Shown: positions 43,650-54,047 of the stretch, one piece after another
Position numbering within the stretch: the stretch's first letter is position 1
Layout of the letters: the number at the start of each line of letters is the position of its first letter
Source of the DNA: AP-15 sp963787425
Lineage (GTDB): Bacteria > Pseudomonadota > Alphaproteobacteria > ATCC43930 > CGMCC-115725
Assembly (NCBI GenBank): GCA_963787425.1
Contig: CAWBCV010000012.1
Coordinates: forward strand, 248,001 to 312,000
Reading direction: 5' to 3'
DNA: 64,000 nt
Notes under the pieces: generated by a model
Told to the model about the DNA's origin: nothing
Databases searched by the model: none
What the model saw: only the letters and a program-made list of their open reading frames with translations
Position numbers and translations under genes: made by a program

Positions 43650-43728
43650 TTGACTGCCTCCGCCCTGCGGTGCTCTCGCGTGACTATAGTCTTGCATGAC
43701 GGCCTTGCCGAGATCAGCTTCCTCTTCG

Positions 43729-44552
43729 ATGAGCGACCAACCTGCGATCGGCCCGCTGTCCGGCCGCCGCATTGCCGTCCCTGAAACCCGCGAGCTCGAC
43801 CGGCTCGCGCGCATGTTCGAGGAGCAGGGCGCGGAAACATTGCGCTGCCCGCTGGTGGCGATCCGGGATGCTCCGGATCCCGTGCCGGTGCGGGATTGGC
43901 TGATGCGCCTGCCATTCGATGATTTGGTGTTGTTCACCGGCGAAGGGCTGCGCCGGTTGCACGGGTTTGCGCAACGGTTCGAACTCGAACTGGTCGTTTC
44001 TCGACGGGTTGCGGGCGGCGCGCAAGGTCACGCGCGGTCCGAAGCCCGAGCGGGCGCTGCGCGAGCTCGGGCTCAAATCCGATCTGCGCGCCGAGGAGCC
44101 GACGACCGACGGCCTGATCGCGACTTTGTCGAGCATCGATCTGCGGGGGCGGCGGGTCGGCGTGCAGCTGTACCCGGGCAATCCCAACACCAGGTTCACC
44201 GACTTCCTGCGGCAGGCGGGGGCGGAGCCCGACCCCGTCCTGCCGTACATCTACGCTTCCGCGGCCGATGACGAGAAGGTTGTCGAGCTGATCGATCGGA
44301 TGGCCGGATGGGGCCGTCGATGCCATTGCCTTCACCAGCTCGCCGCAGGTGCAACGGCTCTTTGAGGTCGCCGCGGCAACCCGGGGTGAAGAGGCGCTGC
44401 GGACCGCGCTGCAGGGTATCCAAATCGGCGCCGTCGGTCCGGTCGTTGCCGAGGAGTTGCGGCGGCGGGGGGTCGAGGTGACGATCACTCCCGATCACGG
44501 CTATTTCATGAAACCGCTGGTTTCCGCATTTCTCGCCGCATTCTCGCGATAG
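43729..44552 (+). pseudogene. Uroporphyrinogen-III synthase (HemD/HEM4)-like, two frameshifts
   Basis: Three overlapping frames together give a ~270-residue HEM4-domain protein: LSGRRIAVPETRELDRLARMFEEQG and DDLVLFTGEGLRRL in the first, KVTRGPKPERALRELGLKSDL and GRRVGVQLYPGNPN in the second, and IAFTSSPQVQRLFEVAA-like sequence followed by GAVGPVVAEELRRRGVEV in the third. The breaks are near 43999 and 44303. The enzyme closes the first tetrapyrrole ring. Here it stands alone, not next to hemC, so it may be a second, dispensable copy such as those linked to siroheme or nitrogen metabolism. Confidence 0.83.
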
Positions 44553-44680
44553 ATCTACAATTCGTCGCCCAGTGGCATCACCTGTCGAAGGGAGAGCGCT
44601 GATCGACCACGCATGGCGGCTGCCGCTTGACAGCAACGGGCCGCGGTCGAGACTGGCACAGCCCATTGGCGGCCCCTACC

Positions 44681-47600
44681 TTGAAGCGGACAACCTTGTT
44701 GCAGGATCTCGCATTCAATTCAGTCGCCTTCGATGAAGGCGATATCCGCCGTTGCCTCCCCGGGAGTTTCGAAAAGGGTCGTTCCTATCATCGCGAGGGT
44801 GCCGTTCGCGACCTGCGCGCCGATAAAGGCGGGCAACGCCTGATCGCCTCCGTTCAGGGAACGCGGCCGCGCCCCTATCATGTCTTTGTCGAGATCGATG
44901 ATTCCGATCCGGTCGTGCTCTCCGGCCGGTGCAGCTGTCCGGTCGGATGGAACTGCAAGCATGCGGCAGCGGTCCTCATCGAAGCCTTGCGGAAACCACC
45001 TTCGGTCGAGCGGGCCGAGGAGAATCTGCTGGATGGCGCGGTCGGGGGCTGGCTGCACCAGCTGCGGCAGGCGGTGCATCCGGCGGCCTCGCCGGAAGCG
45101 GTCGCTGTACCGGCTCGACTGGCCGATGGCGCCGGGCTCGCCTTTTGTCATCGACCTGCGGGTCGTGCGCATCCTGAAATCGGGCGAGTGGGGCGCCGAT
45201 CGCGCTCTGCCCTCCCAACAACTACAGAACGCGACGGCGAATTACCTGACCCCGACCGATCGCGGCATTATCAGGTTGCTGAACGGCGGGTCCTGGAGCT
45301 CGCAGCTCCAGCTTCCCGAAGACCCCGAGATCGCCGACCTGGCAATGCGCCGGATCCTCGCCACCGGCCGATGCCGCTGGCAGAACGTTGCCTCGCCGCC
45401 ACTGGCGTTGGGGTCCGACCGTCCCGGGCGGCTGTCCTGGCAAGTCGGTGCGGACGGCCGCCAGACCGTCGGCATCGCGCTCGACGATCCGTCCGCGGTG
45501 GTGCTGCCCTCGGCCTCGCCCTGGTATGTGCTTCCGGCCGAGCACTTGGCCGGCCCGGTCGAGCTGGATTTGGCCCGGCCGCTCGTCAGGATCGCCTTGT
45601 CTGCGCCGCCGGTGACCAAGGCGCAGGCCGAGGCGGTCGGTGCCGCACTCGAGCGCGAATTGCCGGGCCTCGCATTGCCGCGGCCGCGCGCCGACATCGT
45701 CGAAGAGATCCGCAAAGATCCGCCCGTTCCGGTCTTGACGCTCGTTCAGCGCAAGCGAGGCTGGAACTATTGGGGCGTGCGCACGAAGGAGTGGGACGAC
45801 AATGTCGATCTGGCGCTCCTCGGTTTTTCTTATGGCGGCATCGTAGATCGATCCGGACGACCGGCGGAACGAGTTGCGCGCCTTCGAGGACGGGCGGATC
45901 GTCGTGCGGCGCCGCAATCGTGGCGCGGAGCGTACTGCGCTGAAGCGGTTGCGGGAACTCGGGTTGCAAGCCGTCGAGACTTTCGAAGCGCAAAATCGCG
46001 ACGAGGACCGAATTGCCTTCGGGTTTGCCGAGGGGCAACGGGACTGGCCGAATTTTGTGTACGACGCCGTGCCGCAACTCGAGCGCGAGGGCTGGCGGAT
46101 CGAATTCGAGGACGGTTTCCGACATCGGGTGGTCGATGGCGCGGGGGACTGGACCGCCGAGCTGCAGGAGGGCAGCGGATGGTGGTTTTCGCTCGATCTC
46201 GGTATTGTGATCGAGGGCGAGCGGGTGGCTCTGCTGCCCGTACTGAGCTCGCTGCTCGCGCGGTTGCGCGATCGCGGCATGCCGAGCGAACTCGACGCTC
46301 TGGCGCATAACGGCACCGTCTTCGGTAGGCTCGAAGACGGCCGTCATGTGGCGCTCCCGCTCGAGCGCATGAAGGCCATCATGGCCACCCTCGTCGAGCT
46401 GTATGACCCGAAGAACCTGTCCACTGCGGGCAAGCTCGGGGTTTCGGCCGGTGAAATGACGGGCCTCGCAGGCCTCGAAGCGGCGACCCGATTGCGCTGG
46501 CTCGGCGGCGAGCGGCTGCGGGAATTGGCGGAGCGGCTGTCGAGCTTTTCGGGGATTACAGAGATCGAGCCGCCGGCCGGGCTGCTGACCGAGTTGCGTC
46601 CCTATCAGCGCGACGGGCTCAACTGGCTGCAATTTCTGCGCCGATACGAGCTCGGTGGCATCCTTGCCGACGACATGGGATTGGGCAAGACGGTGCAGGC
46701 GTTGGCTCATTTCCTCGTCGAAAAGCGCGAAGGACGCCTCGACCGGCCCTGCCTCGTCGTCTGCCCGACGAGCGTCGTGCCGAACTGGGTAGCCGAAGCG
46801 GCGCGGCTGGCGCCCGAATTGCGGGTCTTGTCACTGCATGGCCCCGATCGCGCGGACCGCTTTCCCGAGATCGATAATGCCGATCTGGTTGTGACGACCT
46901 ACGCGCTGCTGTCGCGCGACGCCGACCATCTGCTGCCGATAAAATGGCACATGGCAGTGCTTGACGAAGCGCAAGCGATCAAGAATTCCACCGCGAAAAC
47001 GACGCAGCTGGTCTGCCGGCTCGATGCACGCCATCGGCTGTGTCTCACCGGTACGCCGATGGAGAACCACCTGGGCGAGCTGTGGTCGCAGTTCGCGTTT
47101 TTGATGCCGGGACTGCTCGGCGACGCCAAACGCTTTGCCCGCGTGTTCCGCACCCCAATCGAGAAGAAACAGGACGGCGAACGGCGCGCCGTGCTGTCGG
47201 GCCGACTGAAACCGTTCCTGTTGCGGCGGACCAAGAGCCTCGTGGCGGCGGACCTGCCGCCGAAAACCGAAATTCTGCGCCCGCTCGAACTTGCCGGCCC
47301 GCAGCTCGATCTTTACGAGACCGTGCGGCTGGCAATGCACGAGAAGGTGCGTCGCGAGGTCGCCGAGAAGGGGCTCGCCCGCAGCCACATCGTCGTCCTC
47401 GACGCGCTCTTGAAATTGCGCCAGGTGTGCTGCGACCCGCGCCTCGTCAAGCTCTCCGCGGCGCGTCAGGTGAGTGCCAGCGCCAAGCTAGAGCATCTTA
47501 TGGAGATGCTCCCGCCCTTGATCGAGGAAGGCCGGCAGATCCTGTTGTTTTCTCAATTCACCAGCATGCTCGACTTGATCAAGCCGGCGGTGGCCGAAGC

Positions 47601-47991
47601 CGGCATCGATTTTGTCGAATTGCGCGGCGACACGAAAGATCGCGCGGGCCCGGTCGCACAGTTTCAGAAGGGCAAGGCGCCGCTGTTCCTGATCAGCCTC
47701 AAAGCGGGCGGCACCGGCCTCAATCTGACTGCGGCCGACACGGTCATCCACTACGACCCGTGGTGGAACCCAGCCGTTGAGGACCAAGCGACCGACCGCG
47801 CCCACCGCATCGGCCAGGACAAGCCTGTCTTCGTCTACAAGCTAGTCGCGCAAGGGACGGTTGAAGAACGCATGCTCGAACTGCAGCAGCGCAAGAAGGC
47901 GCTCGCCGCCGGAATTTACGATGCCGCGGGCGGCACCGGCGCCGGCCTCGAAGCCGGCGACATCGAGCGCCTCTTTGAGCCGCTCGGGTAA
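44681..47991 (+). pseudogene. SWIM zinc-finger SNF2 helicase, two frameshifts
   Basis: The first part has the SWIM motif CSCPVGWNCKHAAAVL. The frame shifts near 45108 into the middle region (PFVIDLRVVRILKSGEW ... KRGWNYWGVR) and again near 45850 into the 705-residue C-terminal part. That part has a full SNF2 motor: GGILADDMGLGKTVQAL (Walker A), LDEAQAIKN (motif II), LTGTPMENHLGELWSQF, and SLKAGGTGLNLTAADTVIHYDPWWNPAVEDQATDRAHRIGQ. Full-length relatives are ~1100 residues and remodel DNA-protein complexes. The ATPase half is open from 45874 to the stop and could still be made alone. Confidence 0.88.
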
Positions 47992-48016
47992 GCTGTAAAA
48001 CAAAGGGGTGTCCTGT

Positions 48017-48556
48017 TTATGCGCGCCCGTCCTGTCCGAGGATCTCGCGCAACGCTGTCCAGTGCTCAAGCTTAGCGGGAAAATCGATCGTGGCATGCGC
48101 CGGGCTCGTCGAGGGCAATGCGAGGTACGTAAGAGCCGCGCGGCGCGAGAAATGGCGGTCGTATAGGCGCCGCGCGGTCGTGCCGTTGAAGGCGACGGCG
48201 CGGATCAGCGGATGGTGGTCGAGCAGCCGATCGATCGCGTTAGGCCGTTCCAGACGGATTGTTGTATCGGCGCTTCTTTCGCGTTCGCCAAGCTTGCAAA
48301 CGTCCCAAACCGCAATGCGATGTGTCGTCAGAAAGGCCAGCCGTTCTGGGTAACTCAAAGCCGGCGGCTCACCGAACAAAGCGAACATGATCGGCCAGAA
48401 CAGGTTGCGCGGATGGGCGTAATACTCGCCTCGGCGCAATGATTCCTCACCCGGAAGGGTGCCTAGGACGAGGACACGCGCCTGCGCGTCGACGACCGGC
48501 GGAAAACTCCGTTTGGCGGGGGCAGTGGATGCGCTGCGGCCGGGGCCGCCTTTCAC
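48017..48556 (-). CDS. DNA glycosylase, UDG superfamily (hypoxanthine/uracil-type)
   Basis: 179 residues from a GTG that overlaps the upstream stop codon as GTGA. VLVLGTLPGEESLRRGEYYAHPRNLFWPIM is the active-site region of family 6 (HDG) uracil/hypoxanthine-DNA glycosylases, and ALPSTSPAHATIDF supplies the second motif. It excises deaminated bases such as hypoxanthine. Coupling to an aspartoacylase-like gene is unexplained by function. The start at 48556 is preferred because upstream sequence is shadow of that gene. Confidence 0.9.
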   Translation of the reverse strand: MKGGPGRSASTAPAKRSFPPVVDAQARVLVLGTLPGEESLRRGEYYAHPRNLFWPIMFALFGEPPALSYPERLAFLTTHRIAVWDVCKLGERERSADTTIRLERPNAIDRLLDHHPLIRAVAFNGTTARRLYDRHFSRRAALTYLALPSTSPAHATIDFPAKLEHWTALREILGQDGRA

Positions 48557-49548
48557 TCGACGTAACGGCCGAGGCGGACCGCCGTCTGGCCCTTGGCGAG
48601 GCGGCGGGACGGCATGATCAGCACGCAATCGTCATATGGGGTGCGAACTTCGCGCCCGTTTTCGCGGCCGATCAGGGTGCCCTTGGGTGACAGCACCTCG
48701 AGCCCGCGGAAATCCTGAACGAACTCGAATTTCTCGCCGGTGATCGTGACGGCTTCGGTGACTTGAATGACGCGCTGCTGCGGGTGCGCGTCGAAATCCG
48801 GGCCGGCCAGCACCGCGGCGTCGTCGCGTGTCAAAGTGCCGAGGGCCATCAGAAAGCGCAGCGTCACATCGGTCGCGACCTCGGCGGCCCAGCGCTCCCA
48901 ATGCTGGCCGCTCTCGATCAGCAGCGCGGTCTTGGCCGGGCTCGGGTCACCGAACCCGGCATAGTCGCGCATCCGGGGGCCCGCTGCGTGACCCGCATCG
49001 CACATGATCAGCTCCGGGATCCCGACTCGCCGCGCCAGTGCCAGCGATTTGTCCAGCGTCCCCGACAGCATCAGCGGTGCCGTCGCATACTGCATCGAGT
49101 GTATGTCGAGCAGAAAATCGGCGGCATCGACGATCGGACGCAAGGCCCGCGCGCGCGTCAATTCCACCGATTGGCGCGGGCCGTCGAGTGTCGCGGGGGA
49201 CCAGAGACGATTGAAGTCTTCGTCCACGTAGCGAGACGCGGTCGGGATCCTCGAATCAAAGCTGCGATAGGCCGCGATGTTGTCGAATGCCAGGGTCAGC
49301 TTGCCCTGTCGCGGCTGCAGCCCGGCGCGGAACAATCGATCGAGAGCGATCGCACCGCAAATCTCGTTGCCGTGAGTCAACGCGGTGACCAGAACGTGCG
49401 GTCCGACGACCCCGCTATCGAAGGTCGTGACGTAATCGATCCCGGTATTGCCGGCTCGGTAGGGCTCGATGTCGGGCGGGGTCAGTTCGACTTTGTAGGT
49501 TGGCTCGGGCACACGGCGCTCCCGGTCTCGAAGTGTGATCGGTGTCAT
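48553..49548 (-). CDS. Succinylglutamate desuccinylase/aspartoacylase family protein
   Basis: 331 residues. The zinc carboxypeptidase-like motif THGNEICGA gives His and Glu ligands, DIHSM later the second His, and SRYVDEDFNR is also typical. Relatives cut N-acyl amino acids such as N-succinylglutamate, N-acetylaspartate or N-acetyl-diaminobutyrate. The substrate is unknown. It is divergent from the N-formylglutamate amidohydrolase operon, so an N-acyl amino acid may be the common theme. The ATG at 49548 begins MTPITLRDRERRVPEPTY. Confidence 0.9.
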   Translation of the reverse strand: MTPITLRDRERRVPEPTYKVELTPPDIEPYRAGNTGIDYVTTFDSGVVGPHVLVTALTHGNEICGAIALDRLFRAGLQPRQGKLTLAFDNIAAYRSFDSRIPTASRYVDEDFNRLWSPATLDGPRQSVELTRARALRPIVDAADFLLDIHSMQYATAPLMLSGTLDKSLALARRVGIPELIMCDAGHAAGPRMRDYAGFGDPSPAKTALLIESGQHWERWAAEVATDVTLRFLMALGTLTRDDAAVLAGPDFDAHPQQRVIQVTEAVTITGEKFEFVQDFRGLEVLSPKGTLIGRENGREVRTPYDDCVLIMPSRRLAKGQTAVRLGRYVE

Positions 49549-49841
49549 CTTGCATCGGATCGCTGTTGTCGTCACGCCGACAACAGGCCGCAGGAGGCTG
49601 ATGCGAGGTCGTGCCGGAAATGAAGCCGCCCCGTCAAATTGCGGGCGGTGACCTTCGTTGCTTGCTCGCAGATAGCAGCATGCGTAGATTTGCGCGATGA
49701 ATACGCGGTTCGGAATTCGGCGCGCACCGCTCACCCGAGGCGGACCCCATATGCGTTTCGTGCGCATCAGGGCTGAAGTCGATTTGCCGGTGCTCGAGCG
49801 CAAGGGCTTGGGGCGTCACCGCAACCAACGAGCTTGACAAG

Positions 49842-50714
49842 ATGAGCCTGGAAATCCCCGGAGTGTTGTGGCGCCGCGACCCACGAGCCGCTGAAGTGCC
49901 GTTGGTCTTCAACTCGCCGCATAGCGGGTCCGAATATCCTGAGGATTTTCGCTTTTGCTGCTCACTCGACGTCTTGCGAACGGCCGAGGACGCCTATGTC
50001 GACGAGCTTTACGCGGCCGCACCAGAATTGGGCGCGACCCTGATCGGCGCAATGTTTCCGCGCAGCTACCTCGACCCCAACCGGGCGGCAGACGATCTCG
50101 ACACTATCCACATCGACGGCATGTGGCCGACGCCTCTCTCGCCCTCCCACAGGACGCGGGCCGGCCTCGGCCTGGTGCGGCGCGTTGCCAGGCCGGGTAT
50201 CCCGATTTATGACCGTAAGCTGACCGCCGCCGAAGTCATGGCGCGCGTCGAGCGCTGCCATATCCCTTATCATCGCGTGCTGGAAGAGGCTTGTGACCGA
50301 GCGCATCGTCGGTTCGGCGTGGTGTGGCATGTGAATTGCCATTCGATGCCGTCTCAGCGCAGCGGCAAGAAGGGCGGGCGCTGTGCGGATTTTGTTTTGG
50401 GTGATCGCGACGGAACAACCTGCGCCCCGGAATTCACCGACTTCGTCGCGGGAGTGTTGCGGGGGCGCGGCTACACGGTGCGCATCAACGAGGTCTATAA
50501 GGGGGTCGAAATCGTCAAGCGGCAAGGCCGTCCGGCGGCCAAACGGCACAGCCTCCAGATCGAGGTCGACCGCGCACTCTATATGGACCAGAAAACGCTG
50601 GAAAAGGCTAGCAGCTTCGGCCAGTTGCAGGCCGACATCACCTCTATGATCGAGGCGCTCAAGGGCTTTGCGAACGCCAGGATCGAGGAGCGCGCCTGCG
50701 CGGCGGATGACTGA
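49842..50714 (+). CDS. N-formylglutamate amidohydrolase family protein
   Basis: 290 residues. VPLVFNSPHSGSEYPEDF at the N-terminus, EDAYVDELYAAAPELGATLIGA, RSYLDPNRA and VWHVNCHSMPS are family hallmarks. HutG-type members release formate from N-formylglutamate in histidine use. No other hut genes are nearby, so the substrate may be a different N-acyl amino acid. Its stop overlaps the next start (ATG at 50707) by 8 bp, so it is co-translated with the dioxygenase. Confidence 0.92.
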   Translation: MSLEIPGVLWRRDPRAAEVPLVFNSPHSGSEYPEDFRFCCSLDVLRTAEDAYVDELYAAAPELGATLIGAMFPRSYLDPNRAADDLDTIHIDGMWPTPLSPSHRTRAGLGLVRRVARPGIPIYDRKLTAAEVMARVERCHIPYHRVLEEACDRAHRRFGVVWHVNCHSMPSQRSGKKGGRCADFVLGDRDGTTCAPEFTDFVAGVLRGRGYTVRINEVYKGVEIVKRQGRPAAKRHSLQIEVDRALYMDQKTLEKASSFGQLQADITSMIEALKGFANARIEERACAADD

Positions 50715-51591
50715 CGTGCCGGTTGCGTTCCGCCAGGTGCACCCGCTCTTTGTCGGGGAAGTTTCTGGTGTTGATGCCGCCGCCCCACTCGCCCCTGCAA
50801 CCGTCCGCGCGGTCTGTGACGCGCTCGATCTCTGTGCGGTGCTGGTTCTACGGGACCAGCACCTCGACGACGAGCGGCAACTCGCCTTTGCCCGGCATTT
50901 CGGCGAGATAGAGGCGCCGCGCAGTGCTCGATCTGGCGCCAAGCGGCGACTGCGCCCCGAGATCTCCGACATATCGAACCTCGACGAGAACGACAGGCTG
51001 CGCGCAGTTGACGACCCTCGCCGGTTCGATCAACTCGGCAACCGGCTCTGGCATACCGACGGCTCCTTTCGCCGGATTCCGGCGGCCTTGTCGATGCTTT
51101 ACGCCCACCACGTGCCACGGAGCGGCGGCGAAACAGAATTCGCCGATTTGCGCGCCGCCTGGGAATCGCTGCCCGACAAGACCCGGGCCGGGCTCGAGGG
51201 GCTCGTCGCAATCCACGACATTGCCTATTCGCGCAGCCAGATCGGCTTTACGGAATTGCTGTTCGGCGAGCGCGAAGTATTGCCGCCGGTGCCGCAGCGC
51301 CTCGTGCGCATCCATCCGGGCTCACGGCGCGAGACGCTCTACCTTGCCTCGCATGCATCGCATGTGGTTGGGCTGCCGATCCCGGAAGGCCGGCTGCTGC
51401 TGCGTGACCTGATAGAGTTCGCGACGCAGCCCCAGTTCGTGTATCGCCACGTCTGGCGAGAGGGTGATCTTGTAATCTGGGACAATCGCTGCACGATGCA
51501 CCGCGGACGACCCTTCGATGAGCGCGAAACCCGCGACCTGCGCCGGGTCACCACCCGAGACGTGGCATCGACGCTCGATGAAGCCGCATGA
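50707..51591 (+). CDS. TauD/TfdA family Fe(II)/2-oxoglutarate dioxygenase
   Basis: 294 residues. The iron facial triad is clear: HTD at 116-118 (LWHTDGSF) and the distal His265 in TMHRGRPF, with an Arg for 2-oxoglutarate just after. Such enzymes hydroxylate sulfonates, phenoxyacids, amino acids or carnitine precursors. It overlaps the amidohydrolase gene and is followed 25 bp later by the PPOX-type gene, so the three form an operon. The substrate is unknown. Confidence 0.93.
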   Translation: MTDVPVAFRQVHPLFVGEVSGVDAAAPLAPATVRAVCDALDLCAVLVLRDQHLDDERQLAFARHFGEIEAPRSARSGAKRRLRPEISDISNLDENDRLRAVDDPRRFDQLGNRLWHTDGSFRRIPAALSMLYAHHVPRSGGETEFADLRAAWESLPDKTRAGLEGLVAIHDIAYSRSQIGFTELLFGEREVLPPVPQRLVRIHPGSRRETLYLASHASHVVGLPIPEGRLLLRDLIEFATQPQFVYRHVWREGDLVIWDNRCTMHRGRPFDERETRDLRRVTTRDVASTLDEAA

Positions 51592-51616
51592 GTGAATCAG
51601 AACCAGTGGGGGCGTG

Positions 51617-52054
51617 ATGGCAAAAATTCCGGAGATCCTGCAGCCTCACATCAACACCGCCTTTCCGGCCAATGTCTGTCTGGTCGGCAGCGTGCTGCCC
51701 AACGGGTTTGCGCAGATCAGCCCGCGGGGCAGCACGATGGTGTTCGACGATACGCACATCGCGCTGTGGGAGCGCGGCAAGGGTTCGACTAACGAGAACC
51801 TCGCGGACGGCACTCCGTTGACCGTGTATTTCCGCAAGCCGCAGTTGCGAGAGGAGGGCGTGCTTCCGAAAGGCGGGATTGCGCGGTTCTACGGGCACGC
51901 CCGGATATACCGCTCGGGCCCGATCTACGAAGAAGTATGGCGCCGCCTCGTCCCGCCGGAGAAGGACCGCGATCCGCAAAAGAGCGGGTCTGCCGTCTTG
52001 ATCGAAATCGACAGGGTAGAGGATCTCGACGGACAACCGCTGGGGCTAGGCTAA
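51617..52054 (+). CDS. Pyridoxamine 5'-phosphate oxidase-family flavin protein
   Basis: 145 residues. A split-barrel FMN domain: FPANVCLVGSVLPNGFAQISPRGSTMVFDDTHIALWERGKGSTNENL and TVYFRKPQLREEGVLPKGGIARFYGHARIYRSG are characteristic of small PPOX-family proteins. These bind FMN, F420 or heme and reduce or oxidise small molecules. It is last in the operon with the amidohydrolase and dioxygenase. The ATG at 51617 is preceded by GGGGGCGTG. Confidence 0.85.
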   Translation: MAKIPEILQPHINTAFPANVCLVGSVLPNGFAQISPRGSTMVFDDTHIALWERGKGSTNENLADGTPLTVYFRKPQLREEGVLPKGGIARFYGHARIYRSGPIYEEVWRRLVPPEKDRDPQKSGSAVLIEIDRVEDLDGQPLGLG

Positions 52055-52097
52055 CCCAGAAATGGCGTAGAACGGGACAGGTCATCGTGGCCGCCCG

Positions 52098-53183
52098 ATG
52101 ACCGACGAACTTTCGCTCTATCTCGACGCGCTGCGCTTCGGCGCGGCGATGGCGGTTTTCGTGTCGCATTACTCCACAGGGCGGATCAGCGGGGGTTTGT
52201 TCTGGCAGTTCGATGGTGGGCGAACCGCCGTTCTCGTGTTCTTTGTGCTGTCGGGTTTCGTCATCGCCTGGGTGAGCGACACGCGGGAACGCACCCTCGA
52301 AGAGTACGGTCTCAGCCGTCTTGCCCGGCTCTATTCGGTGATCATCCCCGCCTTCGTTCTGACGGCGGCGCTCGATAGCATCGGCAAAGTAATCGACCCG
52401 AGATTGTACGGTCGGGAATGGGGCCACAGTAATGGCCCATCCGGTGATCGATTATGCGCTCTCGGCGCTGTTTCTCGGCGAGAGCTGGACGCTACGAGTA
52501 CTCCCCGGCTTTAAGGTCCCTTATTGGTCGCTCAATTACGAGGCTGGGTATTATGTCCTATTCGCAGGCGCCATGTTTCTCCGGGGGCGGCCACGGATAG
52601 CGGTCGTCATCGGGGCTGCGCTGCTGGCCGGACCAAGAATTCTGTTCCTCCTTCCCGTGTGGCTGATGGGGGTTGCGGCGTGGCGATGGCGGGCCGAGCT
52701 TCCGTGTCAGTTGGGGCGGCCGCTGGTGGCCGTGTGCCTGGCCGGCTTTATCGCGCTCGAGGCATTCGGCGGTGAGTGGCTGTTTTGGCACCCGAGCAGC
52801 GGATGGCTGCCGCCCGACTTCTCGGCCTATGATTTCGTCCTCGGCACCCTCGTCGCGCTTTTTATTATTGGTCTCGCCAATGTGCGGCTCCCGATACCGG
52901 GACGTCGGCTCGAATGGCTGGTTCGCGGGCTTGCCGGAACATCCTTTGGGCTCTATTTGCTGCACTACCCGCTGCTGAATTTCTTCGCCACCGTGGTGCC
53001 GGGCAGCCCTACCAAGCCGTGCACCGGGTCCTTGTTTTCTGTCTCGCACTCGGCGGAGCACTCGGATTGGCGAGCCTTATCGAGCCTTGCAAGGCGACGC
53101 TGAAGGGCCAGCTGCGTTCAGCATTCCACCTCCTAGTCGGAAAACCCCCGTCACCGGCTGTCGCTCGGCAGCGGCTTTCCTGA
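52098..53183 (+). pseudogene. Acyltransferase 3 (OafA/YrhL-like), two frameshifts
   Basis: The first frame starts MTDELSLYLDALRFGAAMAVFVSHYS and contains VFFVLSGFVIAWV and SRLARLYSVIIPAFVL, typical of membrane O-acyltransferases. The frame shifts near 52430 to AHPVIDYALSALFLGESW and again near 53010 (a missing G) to GQPYQAVHRVLVFCLALGG, ending at 53183. Together the pieces give ~360 residues with about ten helices. Intact members acylate sugars of LPS or exopolysaccharide. The gene cannot make a full protein as sequenced. Confidence 0.85.
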
Positions 53184-53212
53184 TCGGTCGATCGAGTGAG
53201 GGAGATTTCGTA

Positions 53213-54040
53213 GTGATCGAACCCGAATGGCACCGCGCCAATCGTGCCAGCTGGGACGAGCGGGTCGGCGTCCATATCGGCCCAGGCGGCTACGATCTTT
53301 CCGCCCTGCGGGCCGGACGCGGTAAGTTGAACGCTATCGAGGAGGCGGAGCTGCCTCCGGTCGAAGGCAAGCGCGTCGTCCACCTGCAATGCCATTTCGG
53401 GGCGGATGGCCTAACACTGGCGCAGCGTGGCGCGGAGGTAGTCGGCCTCGATTTCTCGGCGCCCGCAATCGAGGTGGCGCGCAAGCTGGCCGGTGAGCTC
53501 GGTCTCTCCAACAGCGCACGCTTTGTTCATGCGGACCTTTATGACGCGTTGGCGGCAATCCCGCCGCCCTATGGGTTCGACATGGTCTTCGTCACCTGGG
53601 GCGCCATCTGCTGGCTGCCCGACATCGCTCGATGGGCGCAGATCGTCGCGGCGCTGCTGCGTCCGGGTGGATTGCTCTATCTCGCCGACGGCCATCCTGC
53701 CGCCTACGTGTTAGACGACGGCGCCGTCTCTCCCGACGGCATGCCGAGCTGGTTCGCGCCGTATTTCTCCCGCGACCCGATCGTCGACACGGACCCGGGC
53801 GATTATGTAGACCCCGCAGCGCGGCTCACCAATGCAACTACATACAACTGGATCCATCCCCTCGGTGACGTCATCACCAGCCTGATTGCGTCGGGCATGG
53901 CTCTCAGCTGGCTGCACGAGCACGACGGAGTGCCGTGGCGCATGTTCCGCGTGCTCGTCAAAGACGCCTCGGGCCTATATCGCTGGCCCGACAAGCCCTG
54001 GCTGCCGCTGGCCTTCTCACTTTCCGCAACCCGCGGTTAG
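53213..54040 (+). CDS. Class I SAM-dependent methyltransferase
   Basis: 275 residues from the GTG at 53213, preceded by GAGGGAGA. VVHLQCHFGADGLTLAQRGAEVVGLDFSAPAIEVARKLA gives motifs I and post-I; DMVFVTWGAICWLPDIARWAQIVAALLRPGGLLYLAD gives later motifs. EPEWHRANRASWDERVGVH at the N-terminus is typical of a common family of small-molecule methyltransferases. The acceptor is not known. It converges on nadK with a 7-bp gap. Confidence 0.9.
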   Translation: MIEPEWHRANRASWDERVGVHIGPGGYDLSALRAGRGKLNAIEEAELPPVEGKRVVHLQCHFGADGLTLAQRGAEVVGLDFSAPAIEVARKLAGELGLSNSARFVHADLYDALAAIPPPYGFDMVFVTWGAICWLPDIARWAQIVAALLRPGGLLYLADGHPAAYVLDDGAVSPDGMPSWFAPYFSRDPIVDTDPGDYVDPAARLTNATTYNWIHPLGDVITSLIASGMALSWLHEHDGVPWRMFRVLVKDASGLYRWPDKPWLPLAFSLSATRG

Positions 54041-54047
54041 CGGTGAT

